Source: Lachnospiraceae bacterium UBA4316 (lineage in GTDB: Bacteria; Bacillota; Clostridia; Lachnospirales; Lachnospiraceae). From it: 24,106 nt of DNA. The stretch spans positions 1 through 24,106 of the forward strand of contig DGUG01000127.1 in NCBI GenBank assembly GCA_002394535.1. The letters are read 5' to 3'. Made by a program: the position numbers and the translations under genes. Every line of letters starts with the position of its first letter. Position 1 is the first letter of the stretch. The notes under the pieces are model-generated. The model had not been told where the DNA came from. It did no database searches and saw only the letters and a program-made list of their open reading frames with translations. This document shows positions 8,419 to 16,234 of the stretch, piece after piece.

Positions 8419-9189
8419 TTATTTTTGCAGCTCAGCTTTGGCAGTTCGATACTCTGTTGAAAAAGTGGGATCGTATAGCTTCGATCTTGAATACTTCGTG
8501 TGAGTAACAGCATCTCCCACAAGAATTATGGCGGTTTTGGTAATCCCTGCTTCCTTTGCTCTCTCCCCCAGCATGGATACGGTGCATATAACTATTCTTT
8601 CTTCGGGCCAGGTGGCTTTATATATTATTGCCGCAGGCATATCGCCGCATACTCCCCCATCCATGAGCCTTCTCGAAAGCTCCTCTGTCATTCCGGCGCT
8701 TAGGTAAATTGCCATGGATGTCCTGTGTGCGGCAAGAGACTCTATACTTTCCCTGTCAGGAACCCCTGTTTTGCCTTCCATGCGCGTAATGATAAGAGTC
8801 TGCGTCACATCAGGAAGCGTGTATTCAATATTCATGGAGGCCGCAGCCCCAAAGCAGGCGCTGACTCCCGGTGTGGAATCATATTCGGTACCGTTGGCAT
8901 CAAGGATGTCCATCTGCTCCCGTACCGCTCCGTATATGCTCGCATCTCCGGTGTGAAGCCTTACAACATTTTTTCCTTCCCTGTCCGCGGTTAACATAAC
9001 TTCTGCAACTTCTTCCAAAGTCATTTCCGCACTGTTGTAAATTTCCGGATTCTTTTTTGCATAGTCAAGAAGCCCCGGATTTACAAGGCTTCCGGCATAG
9101 ATTATCACATCCGCTTCCTCTATCAGTCTCATTCCCCTGACCGTTATCAGGTCGACGGCTCCGGGTCCTGCCCCTACAAAATGAATCAT
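8419..9189 (-). CDS. cbiF: Cobalt-precorrin-4 C11-methyltransferase CbiF
   Basis: CbiF transfers a methyl group from SAM to C11 of cobalt-precorrin-4. The 256-residue protein starts MIHFVGAGPGAVDLIT, the typical first glycine-rich loop. It continues with DVIIYAGSLVNP, LHTGDASIYGAVREQM, TPGVSACFGAAASMNIEYTLP, TQTLIITRMEGKT and AIYLSAGM, all strongly conserved in CbiF/CobM. Length is typical. The ATG overlaps the cbiD stop as ATGA. It lies in the uninterrupted cbiD-cbiF-cbiG-cbiH block. Complete and apparently functional. Confidence 0.96.
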   Translation of the reverse strand: MIHFVGAGPGAVDLITVRGMRLIEEADVIIYAGSLVNPGLLDYAKKNPEIYNSAEMTLEEVAEVMLTADREGKNVVRLHTGDASIYGAVREQMDILDANGTEYDSTPGVSACFGAAASMNIEYTLPDVTQTLIITRMEGKTGVPDRESIESLAAHRTSMAIYLSAGMTEELSRRLMDGGVCGDMPAAIIYKATWPEERIVICTVSMLGERAKEAGITKTAIILVGDAVTHTKYSRSKLYDPTFSTEYRTAKAELQK

Positions 9190-10325
9190 TTGCTCTCTCC
9201 AAGCCCCTTTTTTATAAGTTCTTTAGGCCCGCACTCCCCCAGAAGCCCGAATTTATTGGAATACACGATACATCCGATCTTCATATCCTGCCCGCGCTTT
9301 GTCAGATAATGATTGATCCGCTCCATGATATATTCAAAACTCTTTTTTTCTATTCCGGCATCTGTCATGTGCTTATAGGCATCATCTGTCGATACACTGT
9401 CAAGAATGCGGTTGATTACGTTTCCCGATGCCCCCGCCCTTGCTGCAGCGGCAGCCATAAGTTCCATCCTGCAGTCGCCTTCGGCAGAATGGGTATTCAT
9501 TATTCCGCCCGAAACTTTAATGAGCTTTCCGACATGTCCTACAAGCAGCATCCCGGAAAAGCCGAGATTTCCGGCGATATCTATTGTGTCTCCGATGTAA
9601 TTCGAGCATTTTACGGCTCTGTCAAGATCATAGCCGTAATACTCCTTCATAAAATCAAACCCGTAGTTCCCGGGTGATACAACGGCAATATCGCAGCCCA
9701 TCTCTTTTAGCTGCCGGAGCTCTACGGTTATCGTGTCGACTATTGCCTTTGTACTCATAGGCTCCACTATACCGCTCGTTCCTATTATCGATATCCCGCC
9801 TTCTATCCCAAGCCGGGAATTAAAGGTTTTCTCTGCGATTTTAGCCCCTTCGGGAGCGGATATTACTATCCTGACGGCACCGGAAAATCCGTACTCTTCG
9901 GCAACAGACCTTACTTCCGCTTCGATCATCTGCCGTGGTACGGTATTAATTGCCGCATCCCCCACCGGACGGTCAAGCCCGGGCTTAGTAACCCTACCGA
10001 TGCCTTCTCCGCCCTCTATGATCACACATCCCGGTGTCCCGGCGGCTTCGCCAAAATCATCCGCCGCAAGTTGTGCCTTTGCATAAATAAGAATGCCCGC
10101 CGTAACGTCTGGATCGTCACTTTCAGGCTTTCTTACGGCACAGGAGGCTTCCATTTTAGTTAACATAACTTTTTCGAGCGGTGCATCATATCTGACCCCC
10201 GCAGGTGTCAGTATCGAAACCCTATCTGTTTTCTTCTGTTCAAAAAGCATAAGGGTTGCGGCTTTTGCAGCCGCAGCCGCACAACTTCCCGTGGTAAATC
10301 CGTATTTTAAGTTTTTTTCAATCAT
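9186..10325 (-). CDS. cbiD: Cobalt-precorrin-5B C1-methyltransferase CbiD
   Basis: CbiD methylates C1 in the anaerobic route; its presence with CbiG marks the early-cobalt pathway rather than the oxygen-dependent one. The 379-residue protein starts MIEKNLKYGFTTGSCAAAAAKAA, the highly conserved CbiD opening. It also has GEGIGRVTKPGLDRPVGDAAINTVPR, ISAPEGAKIAEKTFN, GIEGGISIIGTSGIVEPMS and GFSGMLLVGHVGKLIKVSGG. Length is typical. The start has AAGG about 7 nt upstream. A 40-bp gap after cbiC contains a short inverted repeat (CCTGTCAGACAGG, around 10355) with no poly-U tail. The stop overlaps cbiF. Confidence 0.96.
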   Translation of the reverse strand: MIEKNLKYGFTTGSCAAAAAKAATLMLFEQKKTDRVSILTPAGVRYDAPLEKVMLTKMEASCAVRKPESDDPDVTAGILIYAKAQLAADDFGEAAGTPGCVIIEGGEGIGRVTKPGLDRPVGDAAINTVPRQMIEAEVRSVAEEYGFSGAVRIVISAPEGAKIAEKTFNSRLGIEGGISIIGTSGIVEPMSTKAIVDTITVELRQLKEMGCDIAVVSPGNYGFDFMKEYYGYDLDRAVKCSNYIGDTIDIAGNLGFSGMLLVGHVGKLIKVSGGIMNTHSAEGDCRMELMAAAAARAGASGNVINRILDSVSTDDAYKHMTDAGIEKKSFEYIMERINHYLTKRGQDMKIGCIVYSNKFGLLGECGPKELIKKGLGESK

Positions 10326-10365
10326 ACTATACCTTCACTAGAAACGGGGCCTGTCAGACAGGGCA

Positions 10366-11085
10366 CTAGCTCATGCCATACAGGACGGCGTTGATTATGG
10401 CCGCGGCAACATTGCTTCCGCCTTTACGCCCCATATTCAAAATGCAGGGGATACCGGTTTCCCTGATCATTTCCTTCGAAGCCGTTACATTAACAAACCC
10501 TACCGGAACACCTACTATAAATGCAGGTCTGTAATTGCCTCTGTCAAATTGCTCACACAGCGTAATAAGCGCAGTCGGGGCGTTTCCCAGAGCGAAGATC
10601 ACATCTCCTTCGATCTTCATTGCATGCTCCATGGAAACATGGGCTCTTGTCAGCTCCCGCTCTGCAGCCTCTTTTGCAACTGCCTCATCGGACATGAAGC
10701 AGACCGCATTGCATCCGTATTTGGAAAGTTCCCTCCTGTTTATCCCGGAAAGCGCCATATTTGTATCGGTAACTATCGTTGCACCGCCCCTGATCAGATC
10801 CTCAAGCACATCAATTGCCCTGTCAGAGAAATACATCGTCTTTGCATAGTCAAAATCCGCTGTGGTATGAATACATCTTTTTATAACGGACATGATCCGC
10901 GAATTTCCTACTGAATCCGTTACGGTTATATCCCCGTTTATCATCACACCGGTTTTTTCCAGTTCTTCGGATATGATCTCAAAACTTCTTCTTTCTATAT
11001 CTGCAGGCTTTAAAACCTCAATAATCCTAGCCATATCTTCCATCTTTACCAATTCTTCCGACCCTGTTTTAATATTCCGATACAT
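10366..11085 (-). CDS. cbiC: Cobalt-precorrin-8 methylmutase CbiC
   Basis: CbiC moves the C11 methyl group to C12, producing cobyrinate. The 239-residue protein has the family opening EVLKPADIERRSFEII, the catalytic-His segment RCIHTTADFDYA (His73 in this numbering), IVTDTNMALSGIN, FALGNAPTALITL, VGVPVGFVNVTASKE and GRKGGSNVAAAIINA. The ATG at 11085 shares bases with the cobD stop. No Shine-Dalgarno is evident and an internal Met15 could be used, but coupling to cobD makes 11085 reasonable. The protein is slightly longer than Salmonella CbiC (210) because of about 20 extra N-terminal residues. Confidence 0.95.
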   Translation of the reverse strand: MYRNIKTGSEELVKMEDMARIIEVLKPADIERRSFEIISEELEKTGVMINGDITVTDSVGNSRIMSVIKRCIHTTADFDYAKTMYFSDRAIDVLEDLIRGGATIVTDTNMALSGINRRELSKYGCNAVCFMSDEAVAKEAAERELTRAHVSMEHAMKIEGDVIFALGNAPTALITLCEQFDRGNYRPAFIVGVPVGFVNVTASKEMIRETGIPCILNMGRKGGSNVAAAIINAVLYGMS

Positions 11086-12158
11086 TACAAATCTGTAATC
11101 AATGTGACCAGATTATTAATGAGCAAATTGTTTTCTTTCCTTCCTCTTACAGCTATCCTGTAAAACCTCTCATCCAGTCCGTGAAAATCAGCACACTTTC
11201 TGACAAGAATTTTTTGGGACAATAACTTCTCGTAGATGTTTTCTTGACATTTGATGAGAAGATAATTTGCATCGCTTTTGAATACCTCGAACCCGATTCC
11301 GGACAATTCCCGAGTTAAAAAATCACGTTCGGCTTTGATCATTTCCATAGAATCCTTAAAGAATTTTCCGTCCTTTGCAAAGCCGGATAATCTTCTCATA
11401 AATGCATTTGATACAGATGAGATATTCCATTCCGGAAGGTGCCGGATAAGCTTAAACACGTTGTCAGCACTGCTTATGACATATCCCATCCTTATACCGG
11501 GGAGCGCAAAACACTTGGTAAATGATTTTGTAATATACAGGTTTTTGTATTTTGAAATCAGCTTCGAACACTTCTCATCAGTGCTTTTTATATACGCATC
11601 CGAGAGCATGTAAAAGCTCCGGTCAAGTACTACACTTATATTAAGTTCAGACGCTCTGTCGAGTATCTTCTCAAGCAGGCTACCGTCTATGTTCCTTCCC
11701 GTCGGATTGTTCGGATCGGCAAGAAACACCATGTCAATCTCTTCCGTAAGAGCTGCAAGAACGTCTTCGGTCAGACAGAATCCTTCGTCTTCCTTTAACA
11801 AGTGCCGTTTAATCCCGCAATCCCTAATGCAGTTCAGTGCATAGCCGTAACCGCTGTAACATGGTTCGATCAAAAGAGCGTTCTTAGGGTTACACATGCG
11901 TGCAATTGCGAGCAATAATTCGGATGCTCCGCTCCCGGTATAAACGCATTCAGGCTCTACATTCTCCATATCTGCTATAGCTGATCTTACAGCCCTCTGC
12001 TCCGAATCCGGGTAAACTCCTGCCGATGCCATACCCTCTGTCACAGCTTCACCCATGACAGCCTTTAGCTCATCAGTTGCATACGGGTTCAGACTTACCG
12101 AAAAGTCGATATTAACGCTGTTGTTATAAATGTCGCCGCCGTGTCTCATCCGCGACAC
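11085..12158 (-). CDS. cobD: L-threonine-O-3-phosphate decarboxylase CobD (PLP enzyme)
   Basis: CobD makes (R)-1-amino-2-propanol phosphate, the linker between the corrin ring and the nucleotide loop. The 357-residue fold-type I aminotransferase-like protein starts with RHGGDIY and IDFSVSLNPY, typical of CobD. It has YTGSGASELL, the aspartate/asparagine segment LADPNNPTGR, and the PLP-binding lysine in SFTKCFALPGIRMGY (Lys215). The product feeds CbiB, encoded six bases upstream. No regulatory domain or truncation is seen. Histidinol-phosphate aminotransferase is the main look-alike, but the ALPGIRMGY segment and the context favour CobD. Confidence 0.93.
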   Translation of the reverse strand: MSRMRHGGDIYNNSVNIDFSVSLNPYATDELKAVMGEAVTEGMASAGVYPDSEQRAVRSAIADMENVEPECVYTGSGASELLLAIARMCNPKNALLIEPCYSGYGYALNCIRDCGIKRHLLKEDEGFCLTEDVLAALTEEIDMVFLADPNNPTGRNIDGSLLEKILDRASELNISVVLDRSFYMLSDAYIKSTDEKCSKLISKYKNLYITKSFTKCFALPGIRMGYVISSADNVFKLIRHLPEWNISSVSNAFMRRLSGFAKDGKFFKDSMEMIKAERDFLTRELSGIGFEVFKSDANYLLIKCQENIYEKLLSQKILVRKCADFHGLDERFYRIAVRGRKENNLLINNLVTLITDL

Positions 12159-12164
12159 TCCTTA

Positions 12165-13223
12165 TTAAAACAAAATAATCAAACTGTATATTATCAACAC
12201 AGCCACTCCTTCAGTCACGAACATAAGCGTAATGGAGCGTCCGATGTCCTCTGCCTCAATCTTCCGGGTATCATCTCCGATATACGGTTTATCAACAGCT
12301 GCCCCGCCGTAAAAGCTCCTCCCGCCCAGTCTGATACCCAGTGCACCGGCACAGACGCTCTCGGTCTGGGCGCTGTTTGGACTGTTATGCTTCAGCCGGT
12401 CACGCCTGTATACCGACAGGGCTCTTATTATCGAATAATACGGCATTTCCTCGCCTGAAGATCGCCTTAAACTGCTTTTTACCCTTGTATATATACTCAT
12501 CATTCCGGCAGATATGATCATAAATACAGCACTTACCCTTGATGGGATGAAGTTTGCCACATCATCCGCCCTGGCGGCAAATCTGCCAAAGTACCGGTAT
12601 CTGTCGTTCTTATAGCCGATCATTGAATCCATGGTGTTTATGGCCTTGTAGAACATTCCGAGAACAGGGCCGCCCAATGCCGTGTACAGAAGCGGCGCTA
12701 TAACGCCGTCTGAAGTATTCTCCGCCACAGTTTCAACGGTTGCACTCACGATCCCGGCCTCATCAAGCACTTTTGTATCACGCCCTACTATCATGGAAAG
12801 TGCTTCCCTTGCCCTCTCAAGGTGTCCTGTGTCCGATTTTTCACCTTCTGATACATCCTTCAAACATTCATACACTTTCATGCTCTCATCACGCAGAGAT
12901 CTTGCCGCAAGGCAGTAGAATGTAAGGATTGTTTCAACCGCCACAAACATGATTTTGCCCGTAAATGCTGCTGCAATAACAATAGACAAAGTAACCAGAA
13001 CCGTTGTCAGAGTAACAGCCAGCCACAGCAGGAATCCCCTAAGTAACAACGAACGCTTCAAGTTTTTTCCGGTGTCCGGATACAGCCACCGCTCAAGCGA
13101 AGATATAAGAACTCCGATTGCCCTTACAGGGTGAGGAATTGTATGAGGATCGCCAAGACACAGATCAAGCCATATTCCGCCTGCCAATGCGATCATATGT
13201 AATATCAGATAATCTCTCATCAT
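12165..13223 (-). CDS. cbiB: Adenosylcobinamide-phosphate synthase CbiB
   Basis: CbiB is the membrane enzyme that attaches aminopropanol (phosphate) to adenosylcobyric acid. The 352-residue protein begins near IALAGGIWLDLCLGDPHTIPHPVRAIG, the conserved family start. It has several transmembrane segments (about residues 60-100 and the C-terminal 20), with ETVAENTSDGVIAPLLYTALGGPVLGMFYKAINTMDSM and SAFMI-like membrane stretches between. Starts at 13223, 13220 (Met2) or 13196 (Met10) are all possible; none has a good ribosome site. The first two overlap cobC by more than 50 bp and Met10 reduces this to about 30. It is placed directly before cobD, which supplies its substrate. Confidence 0.93.
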   Translation of the reverse strand: MMRDYLILHMIALAGGIWLDLCLGDPHTIPHPVRAIGVLISSLERWLYPDTGKNLKRSLLLRGFLLWLAVTLTTVLVTLSIVIAAAFTGKIMFVAVETILTFYCLAARSLRDESMKVYECLKDVSEGEKSDTGHLERAREALSMIVGRDTKVLDEAGIVSATVETVAENTSDGVIAPLLYTALGGPVLGMFYKAINTMDSMIGYKNDRYRYFGRFAARADDVANFIPSRVSAVFMIISAGMMSIYTRVKSSLRRSSGEEMPYYSIIRALSVYRRDRLKHNSPNSAQTESVCAGALGIRLGGRSFYGGAAVDKPYIGDDTRKIEAEDIGRSITLMFVTEGVAVLIIYSLIILF

Positions 13224-13779
13224 TCACAGTCACACTTAATATGTACCCGTCAAGGTTCGGTATCAGGTAATCATGGTACTTACCGCCGCACAGTCCGCTC
13301 ATTATCGCCATGATACAGCCGCCATGGCACACTATCGCTATTTTGTCATCGTTACCGGACAGCTTAATGATGTTATGTAAACTATCCATGGTCCTTGCCC
13401 GAAATTCTTCTATGCACTCTCCGCCAGGGAACTGCAAAGTTCCGTCCGAGTCGATCCATTGCTGGTAGCGTGGATCATCCGATAATTCCGCAGCGGATTT
13501 TCCCTCAAAATCTCCGAAGTCTATTTCCGTCAGCTCCTCCACGATCCTCACATCTTTATCGTAGAAAATGAGTCCGGCGGTATCCTTTGCACGTTTAAGA
13601 GGTCCCGTAAATACAGCCGCTCCCTCTGATATTGCACGCAGACCGTCTCTTTTTGCTATTATCTCTTTTATTCCCTCATCCGAAAGTTCCTCATCAACGC
13701 CACGGCCCATGTATTTTCCGAGAGCGTTATATGCGGTCTTTCCGTGCCGAATGAGTATTATTGTCTTGATTTTTCCCAT
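13165..13779 (-). CDS. cobC: Histidine phosphatase, probable alpha-ribazole phosphatase CobC
   Basis: A 204-residue histidine-phosphatase-family protein with the catalytic RHG motif (IILIRHGKTAYNALGKYMG, residues 8-26), LSDEG, FTGPLKRAKDTA, a Glu-containing ELTEIDFGDFEG and the second catalytic His in VCHGGCIMAIMS. In this operon it most likely removes the 5'-phosphate from alpha-ribazole phosphate or adenosylcobalamin phosphate, the last step of nucleotide-loop assembly. ATG at 13779 has a strong AAGGGGAG ribosome site. It is 34 bp after cobS and its 3' end overlaps the annotated cbiB start. Family members also include phosphoglycerate mutase-like enzymes; the neighbourhood decides the call. 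Confidence 0.88.
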   Translation of the reverse strand: MGKIKTIILIRHGKTAYNALGKYMGRGVDEELSDEGIKEIIAKRDGLRAISEGAAVFTGPLKRAKDTAGLIFYDKDVRIVEELTEIDFGDFEGKSAAELSDDPRYQQWIDSDGTLQFPGGECIEEFRARTMDSLHNIIKLSGNDDKIAIVCHGGCIMAIMSGLCGGKYHDYLIPNLDGYILSVTVNDERLSDITYDRIGRRNMA

Positions 13780-13813
13780 TTTTCTCCCCTTTTCGATGGC
13801 TATCCCGCATTAT

Positions 13814-14605
13814 TCAAATCCGTCCGATAAGCAGCATTGCCGTAACAGCAAGTACTGCAAGCACAAACACCTCCGAAGTTGTGACATAGTACCCTGCTGT
13901 ATCTCCCGTAACTCCACCGAACTCTCTTTTCGCCATATGCTTATAAAAGCAGGTAAAAACAATGAATGCGGCAAGTATTATGCCGGTGTATACGGCATTA
14001 AGATATGCCATAAGGGAGATGGGCACAATAAGCTGGATCATAAGTGCGACTGTGCAGGCGTTCCCGCTCTCTTCGACCTCCTCTGCAAGCATTCCGTCTT
14101 TTTTGGCTTTTTTCATGTAAACGGAAGTAAGTGCGGCAAGTACTCTCGAGACCATAAAAGCGGTGCAGGCGAGCACATAGATGGGACGTTCGGATTGGGA
14201 ATCGAGATTAATAATGACCACAAGTGAACTTACTGCAATTATGCCAAGTATCAACAGCCGTACTGCGGCAAAAGCTCCTATATGAGGGTCCTTTAAAATC
14301 TCAAGCCTCTCCTCCGGTGATTTAAGCGAGCTTCGCGCGTCAACCGTATCCATGAACCCGTCGATGTGAAATCCACCGGTTATTATCAGAGGCACTATAA
14401 CAAGTATCATCGCCCTTACCGATACAGGAGCCGGAAGGTATGACAGAAGCCGTATCAGGAAGAACATTACAGCCCCGATAACTGCCCCCACAAGCGGCAG
14501 AAACATTATACAGTTTTTAATATCATCATCCTTTGCCCGAAAGCCCGGCACCGGAATCTTCGAATACATGGAAAAAGCCGCCGGTATGCTCCTTAATATC
14601 TTCAT
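13814..14605 (-). CDS. cobS: Adenosylcobinamide-GDP ribazoletransferase (cobalamin synthase) CobS
   Basis: CobS is an integral membrane enzyme joining alpha-ribazole (phosphate) to adenosylcobinamide-GDP. The protein starts MKILRSIPAAFSMYSKIPVPG, the typical amphipathic opening, and carries the acidic motif in GGFHIDGFMDTVDA, the likely metal-binding active site, followed by RLEILKDPHIGAFA. At least five hydrophobic segments follow to the C-terminus. ATG at 14605 is preferred because AGGAG lies 7 nt upstream; a GTG two codons earlier (14611) would extend the protein to 265 residues. The gene start overlaps the end of cobU by 80 bp. Confidence 0.94.
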   Translation of the reverse strand: MKILRSIPAAFSMYSKIPVPGFRAKDDDIKNCIMFLPLVGAVIGAVMFFLIRLLSYLPAPVSVRAMILVIVPLIITGGFHIDGFMDTVDARSSLKSPEERLEILKDPHIGAFAAVRLLILGIIAVSSLVVIINLDSQSERPIYVLACTAFMVSRVLAALTSVYMKKAKKDGMLAEEVEESGNACTVALMIQLIVPISLMAYLNAVYTGIILAAFIVFTCFYKHMAKREFGGVTGDTAGYYVTTSEVFVLAVLAVTAMLLIGRI

Positions 14606-15149
14606 AATCACTCTCCTTTACCACTCCTGTGCGAAACGTTCTGTCCGCACCTTCTTCTATAGTTATGTTAACCATTCTCAACAATTTCTTGTATAATCGT
14701 GTATCCTTATCGTCATTATCATCATCTGCATATTCGCTTGTAACAACTATAAGGCTGCCGGATTTTTTCCCTAATTCGAACACCTTGTTTGCCGCCCTTT
14801 TTGCAAAATCATTTTCACCCTCTTCTCCTAAACGGCAAAGCCTGTACATATCAGGCAGATCATACATCATATTCCCCACAAGGTTAGCAACGCATTCAAG
14901 CAATATCACACTGTTTTTCGGATCACTTATGAGTCTGTCGGCTGTCTCTATCCCGGTTTCTATCTCAAGCGTAGTAAATCCCTTACCCTCCCTGGCCTGT
15001 CTGTGCCTTTTAACTCTGCTTGCACCGTCATCATCCATAACTTTCATGGTAGCTATGTAGTATCTGCAAGAGTACGGCTCACTTAATGCAAGCTCCTCGG
15101 CAAGCGCGGATTTTCCGCTTGCGGGCGGCCCCGATACTAAAGTGATCAT
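14526..15149 (-). CDS. cobU: Adenosylcobinamide kinase/guanylyltransferase CobU
   Basis: CobU phosphorylates adenosylcobinamide and transfers GMP to it. The 207-residue protein has the P-loop SGPPASGKSALAEELA (residues 6-21), RHRQAREGKGFTTLE (the CobU His-Arg guanylate region), ILLECVANLVGNM, IVVTSEY and NITIEEGADRTFR near the C-terminus. After residue 180 the sequence (GVVKESDYEDIKEH... to SGKG) no longer looks like CobU, which normally ends in a short hydrophobic strand. This tail lies in the cobS overlap. A frame shift near 14635 would instead give a TAA just before the cobS ribosome site, so the C-terminus may have drifted. The start overlaps the cobT stop by 4 bp. Confidence 0.9.
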   Translation of the reverse strand: MITLVSGPPASGKSALAEELALSEPYSCRYYIATMKVMDDDGASRVKRHRQAREGKGFTTLEIETGIETADRLISDPKNSVILLECVANLVGNMMYDLPDMYRLCRLGEEGENDFAKRAANKVFELGKKSGSLIVVTSEYADDDNDDKDTRLYKKLLRMVNITIEEGADRTFRTGVVKESDYEDIKEHTGGFFHVFEDSGAGLSGKG

Positions 15150-16234
15150 ATGTCAAACCTCTCATATTGGACAATATCGGTGTCCGAAAATGATATTCCG
15201 TTATTGTAGACTGACATTACCATATCAAGGAGCGGGAAGAGCATTACGGCACCTGTTCCTTCTCCCAGAGCCATATCCGCATGTATGACAGGAATAAGAC
15301 CCAGCATATCAAGTACCATCTGACTTCCCTTTTCCCTTCCGCTGTGTGAAGCAAGAAGATATCCCTTAACATTCGGGTTAAGAGCTGACGCTGCAAGAGC
15401 TGCGACCGCACTTATGAACCCATCTATAACAATTGTTATTCCAAGCTGTGCGCATCTTGTATACAATCCGGCAAGTCCCGCGATGTCAAGGCCTCCTACG
15501 GATTTCAATGCATTAAAAACATATGGTTTTTCAAGTGCATTTACGGGTATGTTATTTAATTTATGAAGGCTTAAAGATCTTTTTATAACACCTGTTTTCT
15601 TTTTAAGGCCCTCATCGGAAAGGCCGGCTCCCCTTCCGGTTGCCTCTTCAACTCCACAGCCTGACAGAGCGCAAAACAACGCTGTGGATGTGGTCGTGTT
15701 ACCTATTCCCATCTCTCCCGTGGCAACAAGCTTTATCCCCCGCTTACTGCACATATCCGCAACCGACATTCCCGCGCTTATGGCTGCAAGGCATTCTTCT
15801 TCGGTCATAGCCGGTTCCTTTGAGATATTACCCGTTCCGTGTTTAATCTTCATACCGGCAACTCCCGGGATTATCTCATCAGAGTTTATACCTATATCTA
15901 TAGGAATTATGTCAACCGGATAATCTTCGGTCATTACTCCTACAGTGCTTTTTCCTGCTCCCATCAGCCTTGCAACCGAAAGAGTTACATCCGAAGATGT
16001 CTGGGAAACCCCTTCACTTGTTACACCGTTATCAGCGATCATTATTACAAGACCCTTTTTTGATATATCCGGCTTATCGGTGTGCTGACCCGATGCGATT
16101 TTGCATATCATGGTTTCAAAGTCTCCGAAGCCGTCGAGGGGCTTTGCAAGGGAGTCAAATCTCTTCTTTGCATTTTTATAGGCACTCTCATCAGGATTAT
16201 CTATGATTATCTCAAAAAGCTCTTCTTTTGTCAT
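15146..16234 (-). CDS. cobT: Nicotinate-nucleotide:dimethylbenzimidazole phosphoribosyltransferase CobT
   Basis: CobT activates the lower-ligand base as its alpha-ribotide. The 362-residue protein has KRFDSLAKPLDGFGDFE, VIMIADNGVTSEGVSQTSSDVT, LVATGEMGIGNTTTSTALFCAL, ATGRGAGLSDEGL, ALKSVGGLDIAGLAGLY, YLLASHSGREKG and the catalytic glutamate in ALGEGTGAVMLFPLLD. Length is typical (about 350). It overlaps the upstream cbiP part of the fusion and downstream cobU by 4 bp each. The attached base (dimethylbenzimidazole or another) cannot be told from the sequence; no bza genes are in the window. Confidence 0.96.
   Translation of the reverse strand: MTKEELFEIIIDNPDESAYKNAKKRFDSLAKPLDGFGDFETMICKIASGQHTDKPDISKKGLVIMIADNGVTSEGVSQTSSDVTLSVARLMGAGKSTVGVMTEDYPVDIIPIDIGINSDEIIPGVAGMKIKHGTGNISKEPAMTEEECLAAISAGMSVADMCSKRGIKLVATGEMGIGNTTTSTALFCALSGCGVEEATGRGAGLSDEGLKKKTGVIKRSLSLHKLNNIPVNALEKPYVFNALKSVGGLDIAGLAGLYTRCAQLGITIVIDGFISAVAALAASALNPNVKGYLLASHSGREKGSQMVLDMLGLIPVIHADMALGEGTGAVMLFPLLDMVMSVYNNGISFSDTDIVQYERFDI

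Noticed and set aside
10326..10366. Inverted repeat CCTGTCAGACAGG between cbiC and cbiD as a terminator
   Set aside because: The stem is short and has no U tract, and it lies mid-operon. It may be a weak RNA hairpin only.
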